Positions 1 to 8,113 of a DNA stretch of 64,000 nucleotides are shown piece by piece; the first letter of the stretch is position 1; every line of letters starts with the position of its first letter. The stretch covers positions 62,001 through 126,000 of the forward strand of contig JAAFJE010000018.1 in NCBI GenBank assembly GCA_013298025.1, read 5' to 3'. The notes under the pieces were generated by a model that was not told the DNA's origin, ran no database searches, and saw nothing but the letters and a program-made list of their open reading frames with translations. Both the position numbers and the translations under genes were made by a program. The DNA is from Cytophagales bacterium (GTDB lineage Bacteria; Bacteroidota; Bacteroidia; Cytophagales; Spirosomataceae).

Positions 1-106
1 AATACATAGTGAAATGAACGACTGTTTCATAAAGAATTGTCAAGATTGATTTTTAAGGTTTACGAAAGAAAATAGGCTAACATCGAAATATCGCTTATAA
101 CGCAAT

Positions 107-253
107 TTATGATAGTTTTCTTTTCCTCCTACAAGCTTCACTGCAATATTTTACTTCGTCCCATACTTTTTCCCACTTCTTTCGCCAAGTAAACGGACGC
201 TGACAAACCGTGCAAAGTTTTTCGGGTAAATGTTCTTTTTTGACTTTTTTCAT
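107..253 (-). CDS. DUF2256 small zinc-ribbon-like protein
   Basis: A 48-residue protein that I recognise as DUF2256. It begins [12 protein letters not shown] and carries a CxxC pair (LCTVCQRPF), the basic tryptophan stretch [10 protein letters not shown] and a second cysteine pair (YCSEAC) before a basic tail. The four cysteines suggest a small metal-binding knuckle, but its biochemical role is unknown. From family knowledge, DUF2256 genes often sit beside cryptochrome/photolyase-related genes, so such a gene may lie just left of the window. Its start is an ATG at 253. It is divergent from the XRE gene at 370. Bases 1-106 hold nothing I can assign. Confidence 0.85.
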   Translation of the reverse strand: MKKVKKEHLPEKLCTVCQRPFTWRKKWEKVWDEVKYCSEACRRKRKLS

Positions 254-369
254 ACACTATCTTATTTTTGTAATAATTCTGTCCATTGGCATTCTTGAAA
301 ATATCTTGTAATTTTAGACAACCGAAACAACGATACCTTCACACGCATTGCCTGTACAACTGAAAAAGT

Positions 370-1395
370 ATGTCGATAGTTAGTAATAATATCAAATATT
401 TACGTCGCCTGAATGGCCTAACACAAGAACAATTTGCTAGACGAATTGGTATAAAACGCTCTTTGTTAGGTGCCTATGAAGAGGCACGAGCCAATCCTAA
501 TCTTGAAAATCTAAAGATGATTGCCCAAGTATTTGGTACGTCTGTCGATGCCCTGATTAAAACTGATATTCGTAAGATACGTGATACGCCAGGCTTGATT
601 GGCGGTAGCACGTCGCCCAATCCGTATAAAATTATGCCCGAAGCACAGCAACCTGTGCCTGTAGGCAATATTATTGCCGATTTGCTTCCGTCGGTTGTAG
701 CACCCAGTCAAACTGCCGTGCCAACACCACCAGCCTCTCCTGTGCCAGTGCCAGCCATCCAAAAAGTGGTAGAAAAATATTACCGCACACCTCAGCAGGT
801 GCGTTTAGTATCGCAACGGGTAGTACCCAAAAAATTTAGCTTTCAAGAATTTGACAAAGAGCCCAACACGCCTGTAGCTCCGCCTGTTGTACCAACCATT
901 GCCGAACAAAACTCTCACGAAAAGACGGAAACCGTCCCTTTGGTCAGTATCGCACAGCAGAACGAATACCTGCATAAATACCCCCAAAACCGCTTTCTTG
1001 ATAGCCTGCCAGGCCTCAGCATTCCGAACCTGAGTGCCGACAAACGCTACAGGGCTTTCGAGATGGGAACAGACTTCCCCTTGGCACAAGCCATTGTTGT
1101 GGGACATTTGGTGCAAGACTGGAACAATATCAAAGATGGCAAACATTATGTGTTGGTAGCACCCCAACATGGCGTGTTGTATCGACGGGTCTATAGCCAA
1201 GCCAAAATCAAAGGCACATTGCTGCTCAGTTCAGACGAAGCTCATATTTCGAGCACGGAAATAGCCCTCAAAGACCTTGCCGAATTGTGGGAATGTACGG
1301 CTTTTGTGAGCTATACCATGCCAGAGCCACGCTTGCCTCTCGACCATATCAAGAAAATGGTACAAGACCTCAAGCAAGAGCTTGACCGCTTGTAA
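370..1395 (+). CDS. XRE-family transcriptional regulator with long C-terminal domain
   Basis: The N-terminal ~65 residues form a Cro/C1-type helix-turn-helix (IKYLRRLNGLTQEQFARRIG, then SLLGAYEEARANP). A disordered Pro/Val-rich linker runs from about residue 90 to 190. A conserved globular C-terminal part of ~150 residues follows (ALAQAIVVGHLVQDW-like core, YVLVAPQHGVLYRRVYS), resembling the sensing half of XRE regulators with S24/LexA-like folds. No Ser-Lys autoprotease pair is obvious, so cleavage is not claimed. The ATG follows tgaaaaagt closely with no clear Shine-Dalgarno, which is normal in Bacteroidota. It stands alone and its targets cannot be inferred from neighbours. Confidence 0.8.
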   Translation: MSIVSNNIKYLRRLNGLTQEQFARRIGIKRSLLGAYEEARANPNLENLKMIAQVFGTSVDALIKTDIRKIRDTPGLIGGSTSPNPYKIMPEAQQPVPVGNIIADLLPSVVAPSQTAVPTPPASPVPVPAIQKVVEKYYRTPQQVRLVSQRVVPKKFSFQEFDKEPNTPVAPPVVPTIAEQNSHEKTETVPLVSIAQQNEYLHKYPQNRFLDSLPGLSIPNLSADKRYRAFEMGTDFPLAQAIVVGHLVQDWNNIKDGKHYVLVAPQHGVLYRRVYSQAKIKGTLLLSSDEAHISSTEIALKDLAELWECTAFVSYTMPEPRLPLDHIKKMVQDLKQELDRL

Positions 1396-1570
1396 TGATT
1401 GCCATTCGTAGAGCAAAAACCGTTGTTGGTAGAGAATCTGTTTAAGTTTTCGGAAAATCCCTTTTTTTCGTCAAGTGTGTCATCTATTTTAGTCGGAAGC
1501 AAACCTTCTTGCTTGGCTTGCTGTTTGCTATGTAATGATTAAATGACTCACATTGTTATTAAAAAAGTAT

Positions 1571-4087
1571 ATGTTTGATTTTTCCAAGAAACTTCGTGTA
1601 TTCTTTGCTCTTTTCTTGTTGCCTAGTCTTTCGATGCCCTTAGTGCAGGCACAAGCCATCAAGCCCATGCCTACAGGCGAAATGCTTTTAAATCTCAAAA
1701 AATTGAACGTACTCGGTTCGGCACTGTACATCGCAGCCCATCCCGACGACGAAAATACGATTATGCTTTCGTGGTTGGCAAAAGAGCGAAAAGTACGTAC
1801 CTCGTACCTTTCACTTACGAGAGGCGATGGTGGCCAAAACCTCATTGGGGCCGAACAAGCCGAATTGTTGGGGCTTATTCGCACCCAAGAACTTTTAGCC
1901 GCTCGTGCCATAGACGGCCCAGAGCAGTATTTTACCAGAGCAAATGATTTTGGTTTTTCAAAAAATACCGAAGAAACCCTTGAGGTATGGGGCAAAAGTA
2001 AGGTATTAGCAGATGTCGTATGGCGTATTCGTTCGTTGCGTCCCGATGTGATTATCTGTCGTTTTCCGCCTGATGCTCGTGCCGGACATGGCAACCACTC
2101 GGCTTCGGCAGCAGTAGCCGAAGAAGCCTTTATTGCCGCCGCCGACCCAAAGCAGTTTCCAGAGCAATTACAATGGGTAAAACCTTGGCAAGCCAAACGT
2201 TTGGTTTGGAATACCTTTAATTTTGGTACGGTAGCCCAAACCCAAAAACCTGCCGAAAAAGATTTTATCCAAGTCGATATTGGTGCATACAATCCTTTGC
2301 TGGGCAAATCGTACAACGAAATAGCCGCAGAAAGCCGTTCGCAACACAAATCGCAGGGCTTTGGTGTGCCTCGTGGCAGAGGAAGTCGCCCTGAGTTTTT
2401 GGTACATAAATTAGGAGAAAAAGCCGTACAGGATGTTTTTGATGGCATCGACATTACGTGGAATCGTGTGGCTGGAGGTGCTGCTGTGCAAGGTTTTATT
2501 CAAGAGGCAATCGCCCAATTTAAGCCCGAAACGCCCGAAACCATCGTACCTTTGCTCGTAAAAGCCTACCAAAAGCTTCAAGCCATAGAAGATACTTATT
2601 GGAAAGCTCAAAAAAGCAAGGAACTCGAAAACTTGATTTTGGCTTGTGCAGGTTTGTATTTTGAAATAAATCCTAATGAATACGCAGCGGCAGCAGGAGA
2701 AAATATCGCCTTCACTACCACGTATATCAAACGTTCGTCGCTGCCTGTTACCTTACAAAAAATCCAATTGACAGGTTTTCAAAAAGATACGCTTATCCAA
2801 CAAAATTTAGATGATAATGTATTGAATCGCCTGACTTTCAATGGCGTTATTCCTGCTAATCAGCCCCTTACACAACCCTATTGGCTGGCAGAAAAGAAAA
2901 CCTCGAAAGGACTTTATACCGTAAATGACCCCTTGCTGATTGGTTTACCCGAAAAACCTAGCGACTTACAAGCCTTGTTTACGTTTGTGATAGCTGGTCA
3001 AGCCTTTACTTGGCATAGTCCTGTGTTGTACAAATACACCGATGAAGTAAGAGGCGAATTGTACCGTAATTTTGAAATTCGTCCTGTAATTACAGCGAAT
3101 ATCGCTGATAAAGTATATGTCTTTGCTGACAAACAACCTAAAACTGTCGAGATTACCCTAAAAGCCCATAAAGCTGATGTCAAAGGAAAGGCTCAATTGG
3201 CTGTTCCGAAAGGGTGGCGTGTCGAGCCAGCAACGATTGATTTTTCTTTGGCTACTAAATACCAAGAACAGAAAATAAGCTTTACAATTTATCCAAGTAC
3301 CCAGACACAAAGCAATAGCGAAGGTACGATAAAGGCTTTGCTCACAACCAACCAAGGCAATAGTGAAAGAGGCATCATAACCGTTAGTTATGACCACATT
3401 CCTCCGCAAACGCTTTTCCCTGTAGCAGAGGCAAAAGTCGTGCAATTGTCGATTCAGAAAAAAGGAACGCACATTGGCTATATTGTAGGGGCAGGCGACG
3501 AAGTGCCAGCCGCCTTGCGTCAGATTGGCTACCAAGTGAGTTTTTTAGGAGAAAAGGAACTCGATGGCGATTTGAGTCAATTTGATGCCATTGTCGTAGG
3601 GGTAAGAGCCTACAATACCGAGCCACGTTTGAAGTTTTATCAAAAGAAATTAATGGATTATGTAAAAAATGGAGGAAATATGTTGGTGCAATACCAAGTA
3701 AACAACAACCTTCAAAAAATAGAGGGCGGCATGGGGCCGTATGACTTTAAGTTATCAAGAGATAGAGTAACCGTAGAAGAAGCCGAAGTACGTTTCTTAA
3801 AGCCCAATCACGCCATTTTGAACACGCCTAATAAAATCACTGCACAAGATTTTGAAGGATGGATTCAGGAACGAGGCTTGTACTTTGCTAACGAATGGGA
3901 CACTTCTTACGAAACTATTTTGTCATGCAACGACCCCAACGAAAAACCCCTCGACGGCGGATTACTTCATGCTACTTATGGCAAAGGGCATTATGTATTT
4001 ACGGGTTATGCCTTTTTCCGCCAGTTGCCTGCGGGCGTAGCAGGAGCTTATCGCCTATTTGCCAATCTTATTTCGGTGGGGAAATAA
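1571..4087 (+). CDS. Secreted PIG-L (LmbE-like) family deacetylase
   Basis: A secreted zinc-dependent N-deacetylase of the PIG-L/LmbE superfamily, which acts on GlcNAc-type amides. The signal peptide is VFFALFLLPSLSMPLVQAQA. The catalytic domain (about residues 40-290) shows the zinc and catalytic motif AHPDDE and, later, the HGNH motif in GHGNHSASA. Residues ~290-830 form an extended C-terminal part, ending in a glutamine-amidotransferase-like/ThuA-like segment (DAIVVGVRAYNTEPRL) typical of the ~840-residue Bacteroidota version. I use the ATG at 1571; an in-frame TTG at 1553 is upstream but gives a poorer signal peptide. The substrate is unknown; cell-surface or environmental glycans are likely. 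It converges with the gene at 4144. Confidence 0.88.
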   Translation: MFDFSKKLRVFFALFLLPSLSMPLVQAQAIKPMPTGEMLLNLKKLNVLGSALYIAAHPDDENTIMLSWLAKERKVRTSYLSLTRGDGGQNLIGAEQAELLGLIRTQELLAARAIDGPEQYFTRANDFGFSKNTEETLEVWGKSKVLADVVWRIRSLRPDVIICRFPPDARAGHGNHSASAAVAEEAFIAAADPKQFPEQLQWVKPWQAKRLVWNTFNFGTVAQTQKPAEKDFIQVDIGAYNPLLGKSYNEIAAESRSQHKSQGFGVPRGRGSRPEFLVHKLGEKAVQDVFDGIDITWNRVAGGAAVQGFIQEAIAQFKPETPETIVPLLVKAYQKLQAIEDTYWKAQKSKELENLILACAGLYFEINPNEYAAAAGENIAFTTTYIKRSSLPVTLQKIQLTGFQKDTLIQQNLDDNVLNRLTFNGVIPANQPLTQPYWLAEKKTSKGLYTVNDPLLIGLPEKPSDLQALFTFVIAGQAFTWHSPVLYKYTDEVRGELYRNFEIRPVITANIADKVYVFADKQPKTVEITLKAHKADVKGKAQLAVPKGWRVEPATIDFSLATKYQEQKISFTIYPSTQTQSNSEGTIKALLTTNQGNSERGIITVSYDHIPPQTLFPVAEAKVVQLSIQKKGTHIGYIVGAGDEVPAALRQIGYQVSFLGEKELDGDLSQFDAIVVGVRAYNTEPRLKFYQKKLMDYVKNGGNMLVQYQVNNNLQKIEGGMGPYDFKLSRDRVTVEEAEVRFLKPNHAILNTPNKITAQDFEGWIQERGLYFANEWDTSYETILSCNDPNEKPLDGGLLHATYGKGHYVFTGYAFFRQLPAGVAGAYRLFANLISVGK

Positions 4088-4099
4088 GTGATATTACTT

Positions 4100-4138
4100 C
4101 GTCAGTAGTAGCAATACAAAGCATTGTTGCTACTGACG
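4100..4138. terminator. Bidirectional hairpin between convergent genes
   Basis: Arms cgtcagtag (4100-4108) and ctactgacg (4130-4138) pair perfectly, with further pairing inside. It sits between the PIG-L stop and the convergent gene's stop and has no strong T-tract. It probably ends transcription from both sides. Confidence 0.55.
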
Positions 4139-4143
4139 AGCAA

Positions 4144-4938
4144 TTACTTCACCTTTTCAACACCACTGTATTCGAGCAAGTTATTGTTGAGCTTATAGAT
4201 GATAAAGCGGTCGTTCATGACTGCCCCTTTGGTATCAACTACCGAAACTTTGATGGCTTGTTTGTTTTTATCATAAAAAATTAAATCTATAGGACGTTCG
4301 GGGCGGTTAGATACCGAAGTAAAATCGCAGTTTACTTTAATTTGGCTCAGAATATTATTGCTTTTGGTTTTAAAAATTTTGGCTGGCACAAGCTTATCAC
4401 CTTGCACTTGCCAGGCTTGCACAGCCTGTGCGATGTCCCGTGTAGAATAAATGGCATTTCCCAAGGTTAGATAAATGGTTTGCGAGCCAATTTTTAGGGT
4501 AAAAATTTTAGAATAAAAAAATCCATCCTCCGCATCATTGCTATAAACGTTTGTTTTTTCTCCTATTTTATATTGAAATAAGCTCTTAAAAAAACGCATC
4601 GTTCCGCCCGTCCAAGTGTCCCAACTATAAATTTTCAGCATTTCGTCGTCAGAATAGCTGATACCGCAATACCGATTTGTGGTAAGTTTACTAAAGCTGT
4701 ACGCCATTGTACTAGGATTTTTGCTTACATATTGCAAAAATTTCTCCGAAAACTCTTCTGATTTTAGGCTCAAGGAATCGAAATTGTGCATTTTATCAAA
4801 ATATAATACACGGCTATAAGTAGTGTACAAATCGGCTTCCATTTGTTTGGGAGCAGGAGCTTTCATGGTTTGAGCAAGAGCCGTGGCAACAAGCCATTGG
4901 AAAGCCAGAAGCCAAGCATAAGATTTGAGCATGTGCAT
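4144..4938 (-). CDS. Secreted protein of unknown function
   Basis: About 264 residues with a clear signal peptide (LKSYAWLLAFQWLVATALAQ), so it is exported. The mature part is a mixed alpha/beta sequence rich in Tyr, Phe and Lys, with no cysteine cluster, lipobox or catalytic motif I recognise. An in-frame TTG start at 4968 is possible, but ATG at 4938 (or 4932) puts the basic n-region directly before the hydrophobic core. It is a single gene, convergent with the PIG-L deacetylase and divergent from the WYL regulator. Cytophagales genomes hold many such lineage-specific periplasmic proteins, and I assign no function. Confidence 0.65.
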   Translation of the reverse strand: MHMLKSYAWLLAFQWLVATALAQTMKAPAPKQMEADLYTTYSRVLYFDKMHNFDSLSLKSEEFSEKFLQYVSKNPSTMAYSFSKLTTNRYCGISYSDDEMLKIYSWDTWTGGTMRFFKSLFQYKIGEKTNVYSNDAEDGFFYSKIFTLKIGSQTIYLTLGNAIYSTRDIAQAVQAWQVQGDKLVPAKIFKTKSNNILSQIKVNCDFTSVSNRPERPIDLIFYDKNKQAIKVSVVDTKGAVMNDRFIIYKLNNNLLEYSGVEKVK

Positions 4939-5213
4939 TTTACATAATAGATTAGCATGAAACAACAAAGTAAGTAGATAGGCAGCATAATACTCAAACG
5001 CTGTTGATACAACAAGCTACAAGGATAGATTTAAGGTTTTGTAATGTTTAGACGTTTTATTCTGCTGAAAAGCTACTTAGAAATTTACTACAAAAATATT
5101 ACTTTTCTTGAAAATGTACAGAAAGTACCGATACCTTAATTGTGGTAAAATACTAAAAATAGCTTTATTTTTGGTCGTAAACTTTTAGTCCCAAACCTGA
5201 AATCAGCATAATC

Positions 5214-5237
5214 TTTCGTAGTTTATACGAAACTACG
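5214..5237. promoter_or_regulatory. Nested palindromic operator before WYL regulator
   Basis: Two overlapping palindromes lie 8-32 bp before the WYL gene's ATG: TTTCGTA-N5-TACGAAA (5214-5220/5226-5232) and CGTAGTTT-N5-AAACTACG (5217-5224/5230-5237). The position suits autoregulation by the downstream DeoR-type winged HTH. Confidence 0.5.
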
Positions 5238-5245
5238 CTATTGAC

Positions 5246-6226
5246 ATGAATCGTTTAGATAGACTAACCGCCATTTTGATTCAATTGCAATCGAAACGGG
5301 TGATAAAAGCCCAAGAAATCGCCGAGCGTTTCGAGATAAGCCTCCGCACGGTTTACCGAGACATCCGCACGCTCGAAGAAGCTGGCGTACCCATTATTGG
5401 CGAAGCAGGCATTGGCTACAGTTTGATGGAGGGCTACCGATTGCCCCCCGTGATGTTTACACAAGAAGAAGCTACCGCATTTTTGGCGGCTGAAAAATTG
5501 GTTGAAAAACTAACCGATAACTTTACAAGTACCTCCTACCAATCGGCGATGTACAAGATTAAGGCAGTGCTAAAACACAGCGAAAAGCATTATTTAGAAG
5601 ATATTGCGTCGTCGATAGCGGTGCTAGAAAATCCTTATTTGCCCAAAATCAATGACCAGACGGTTTATTTACAAAAAATTTTACACAGCATTGCCGAAAA
5701 AAAAGTACTACGCATGCACTACTTCGCCAACCATAATCAGGCGAATACCGAGCGTTTGATAGAACCTTTGGGCATATTTCTGATTGCCACTACTTGGCAT
5801 TTGGTGGCTTACTGTCAATTGCGTGCCGACTACCGTGATTTTAGAATTGATAGAATCAATAGTTTGGAAGAAACGACGCTTTGCTTTCAAAAAGAACATC
5901 CGCCTTTGCAAGAATACCTACCAAAAATGCGTCAACAAACGCCTGTTCATACGGTAGTGATACGAGTAAAAAAAACGATTGTACGCTATTTAGGCGACCA
6001 AAAATATTATAATGGTTTTGTTTCGCAACGAGATTTAGGCGAAGAGGTAGAAATGACTTTCATCACGGCTTCATTGTATGGCTTTGCTCGTTGGTTTTTG
6101 TATTTTGCTAATGAGGCAAGTATTGACGGCCCTGTGGCATTACAAACCTTGATACAAACAATGCTAGAGGAAATTATAGCCAAACAAGGCGGTAGTTGTA
6201 GTTGGCACAAGCCTTCGGATGGCTAA
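5246..6226 (+). CDS. YafY/WYL-domain transcriptional regulator
   Basis: A 326-residue regulator. Residues 1-60 are a DeoR-like winged helix-turn-helix (MNRLDRLTAILIQLQSKRVI, then RFEISLRTVYRDIRTLEEAG). From ~140 onward a WYL ligand-sensing domain follows (RMHYFANHN, ERLIEPLGIFLIATTWHLVAYC, YRDFRIDRI) with a C-terminal WCX extension. WYL domains are known to bind nucleic acids or nucleotides, and this architecture is common in stress and carbon regulators. The ligand here is unknown. The upstream nested palindrome is a likely own operator. The esterase that follows 220 bp downstream may or may not be co-regulated. Confidence 0.9.
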   Translation: MNRLDRLTAILIQLQSKRVIKAQEIAERFEISLRTVYRDIRTLEEAGVPIIGEAGIGYSLMEGYRLPPVMFTQEEATAFLAAEKLVEKLTDNFTSTSYQSAMYKIKAVLKHSEKHYLEDIASSIAVLENPYLPKINDQTVYLQKILHSIAEKKVLRMHYFANHNQANTERLIEPLGIFLIATTWHLVAYCQLRADYRDFRIDRINSLEETTLCFQKEHPPLQEYLPKMRQQTPVHTVVIRVKKTIVRYLGDQKYYNGFVSQRDLGEEVEMTFITASLYGFARWFLYFANEASIDGPVALQTLIQTMLEEIIAKQGGSCSWHKPSDG

Positions 6227-6448
6227 ACAGCAGGGTTGCTGATGCTTTTGTTACAATAATTTAATGTTAAATATTTTGAAATTTAAAATTTTTGCTTATT
6301 TTTATTCAAAAAATTAACGTTTTTGTACAATTTAAAAGTTTTATTAGTAACAAAAGGAGAAAGGCAGTACCGCATATACATTGGTGTGGCTTTAGCTGCC
6401 AAGTAATATGAAGTATGGTTGCATAATCCTATTAAATGATTGGGACAG

Positions 6449-7153
6449 ATGCAAGAACGTTATATAAAGCATTATTCACATCATTTGGGTGCGGATAATG
6501 AAATGCTTATTTTTGGGCATTGGGGCTATCCTGTCATTGTATTTCCTACAACGATGGGGCGGTATTATGAAGCCAAAGACTTCGGGCTGATTCAGTCGGC
6601 AGAAGGCTTGCTTCGGGCGGGAAAAATCAAAATTTTTTGTCCTGATACCATCGACCATTTTTCTTGGTATGCCAAGCATTTGCATCCAGCCGAACGGATA
6701 CAAAACCATCATTACTTCGACCAGTATCTTTTAGACGAGCTCATTCCGTTGATACAGCACGAATGTAATGTAGCCAAAGTTGCGGTGGCCGGCTGTAGTT
6801 TTGGAGGCTATCATGCGGCTAATTTTGCCTTTAAGCATCCCGACAAAGTATCTCATTTGTTTACGATGGGAGCAGCTTTTGACATTCGTTCTTTTTTGAA
6901 TGGATTTTACAACGACTTAGTGTATTTCAACAATCCTCCCGATTATTTACCCAATTTGCAGCATCCAGATTTATGGCAAATGCACATTGTTTTAGGAACG
7001 TGTATAGCCGATTTTTGTAAGCCCGAAACCGAACGCTTATCGGGGATTTTGTCGCAAAAACACGTTTCTCATTGGCTCGATGTACGCCCACACGGAACAC
7101 ACGATTGGGCTACGTGGAAAGAGATGTTTCCGAGCTATTTGAGCCAGTTGTGA
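6449..7153 (+). CDS. Esterase D-like alpha/beta hydrolase
   Basis: A 234-residue cytoplasmic alpha/beta hydrolase of the putative-esterase (esterase D/FGH-like) family. The nucleophile elbow is AGCSFGGYHA (serine of GxSxGG, around residue 118). The C-terminal histidine is in RPHGTHDWATW, and an aspartate in between completes the expected triad. There is no signal peptide. I take the ATG at 6449; a TTG 9 bp upstream is also in frame. These enzymes are often annotated as esterases, but several bind ligands without proven turnover, so the substrate is open. It is followed by a strong hairpin shared with the convergent gene. Confidence 0.8.
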   Translation: MQERYIKHYSHHLGADNEMLIFGHWGYPVIVFPTTMGRYYEAKDFGLIQSAEGLLRAGKIKIFCPDTIDHFSWYAKHLHPAERIQNHHYFDQYLLDELIPLIQHECNVAKVAVAGCSFGGYHAANFAFKHPDKVSHLFTMGAAFDIRSFLNGFYNDLVYFNNPPDYLPNLQHPDLWQMHIVLGTCIADFCKPETERLSGILSQKHVSHWLDVRPHGTHDWATWKEMFPSYLSQL

Positions 7154-7156
7154 TAA

Positions 7157-7188
7157 TTGAGTTAGTGAAAAAATATTCACTAACTCAA
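7157..7188. terminator. Bidirectional terminator hairpin
   Basis: A 13-bp perfect stem, TTGAGTTAGTGAA (7157-7169) and TTCACTAACTCAA (7176-7188), with a 6-nt loop, exactly between the convergent esterase and repeat-protein stops. Confidence 0.75.
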
Positions 7189-7196
7189 CCAATCAA

Positions 7197-7583
7197 TTAG
7201 TTATTGCTTTTAGGCGTTTCTCCATCTTTAGGGGTTTCACCATCTTTAGGAGCTTTTCTATCGCCTTTAGGCCCTTTGTGTTCGCCTTTTGGGCCTTTGC
7301 CATCTTTCGGGCCTTTGCCATCTTTCGGTCCTTCACCATCTCTAGGAGGTCTTTCGCCTTTTGGGCCTTTGCCATCTTTGGGTGGTTTTTCACCTTTTGG
7401 ACCTTTGTCATCTTTAGGCTCCTCTCCGTCTTTGGGGGCTTCTCCGTCTTTAGGTTTTTTTCTGCCTTTGCCCTCTTTTTTCTTTTCAGTAGGTGCTGTT
7501 TGGTCGGTAGTTTGCGGTTGTTGGGCATAACTAGCAATCATTGTTCCCATGACTAGCGACGCAAGTAAAACGATTTTTTTCAT
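7197..7583 (-). CDS. Secreted Lys/Pro/Gly/Asp-rich repeat protein
   Basis: A 128-residue exported protein. The signal peptide is KKIVLLASLVMGTMIASYAQ. The rest, from about residue 40, is a low-complexity array of short units of the form GPKDGKGPKGE, PPKDG or APKDGE, giving a highly charged, proline-rich, disordered chain. Glycine spacing recalls collagen-like GPK triplets, but the period is not a strict Gly-X-Y, so a triple helix is not supported. The other five frames are also open because of the repeat, but only this frame has a start and signal peptide. It is possibly a surface or matrix polyelectrolyte or a mineral-binding protein; function unknown. Confidence 0.65.
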   Translation of the reverse strand: MKKIVLLASLVMGTMIASYAQQPQTTDQTAPTEKKKEGKGRKKPKDGEAPKDGEEPKDDKGPKGEKPPKDGKGPKGERPPRDGEGPKDGKGPKDGKGPKGEHKGPKGDRKAPKDGETPKDGETPKSNN

Positions 7584-7731
7584 GATGAATACGGGTTTAA
7601 TACGTATTGAAGATTATTTAGATTTCAAAGAAAACGAAGATTCTTTGTCTTCGATACACAACTTGATAGGTATTTCAGGAAAAAACGACCAAACAAGCGA
7701 ATATTCCTATCAAATCGGGAGAAATGGCGTT

Positions 7732-7986
7732 TTAAGATTTTTTTACTTTTTGGCTACTTTTCCAGAGTGAATAAACCGCAATCACTACCCAAATCACGTT
7801 GACCAACGCCGAAGGATAGGCTTTATGTGCAAGCGTATTGACGATAAAACAGATTCCTCCGAGCAAATTTCCCCAAATATAATACGGATGTTCGGCTTTG
7901 AGTTTTCCCTGTATGTTGAGAAAATATACCCCAACAATCAGCACAGAGCCAATCCAGCCTAATGTTTCAATCAGAATTGTTGCCAT
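7732..7986 (-). CDS. CBU_0592-like small membrane protein
   Basis: An 84-residue inner-membrane protein with three hydrophobic helices: TLGWIGSVLIVGVYFLNIQG, IWGNLLGGICFIVNTLA and ALVNVIWVVIAVYSLW. It resembles the CBU_0592 family of small integral membrane proteins, in which a Gly-Asn loop and a conserved N.hAy.a region separate the helices. No function is known for the family. It is a single gene between the repeat protein and btuB, all on the minus strand but with separate spacing. Confidence 0.7.
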   Translation of the reverse strand: MATILIETLGWIGSVLIVGVYFLNIQGKLKAEHPYYIWGNLLGGICFIVNTLAHKAYPSALVNVIWVVIAVYSLWKSSQKVKKS

Positions 7987-8113
7987 GTTTCTTTAAAAGT
8001 TATAAGCCTACAAAGTTATAAGTTTTCAGAAAGGGAAGGGAAAAAAACAAAAGGAGAGGAAAAGTTATCACAAAAAAAGAGCGTTGCAGATAGTATCTGC
8101 AACGCTGCCTAAC

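Noticed and set aside
1528-2454. 308-residue minus-strand frame inside the PIG-L gene
   Set aside because: It is an antisense shadow of a strongly coding gene with clear catalytic motifs; the shadow is Ser/Arg/Cys-rich without a domain.
7193-7537. Other open frames in the Lys/Pro/Gly-repeat gene
   Set aside because: Short-period repeats keep several frames open; only the 7197-7583 frame has a signal peptide and start.
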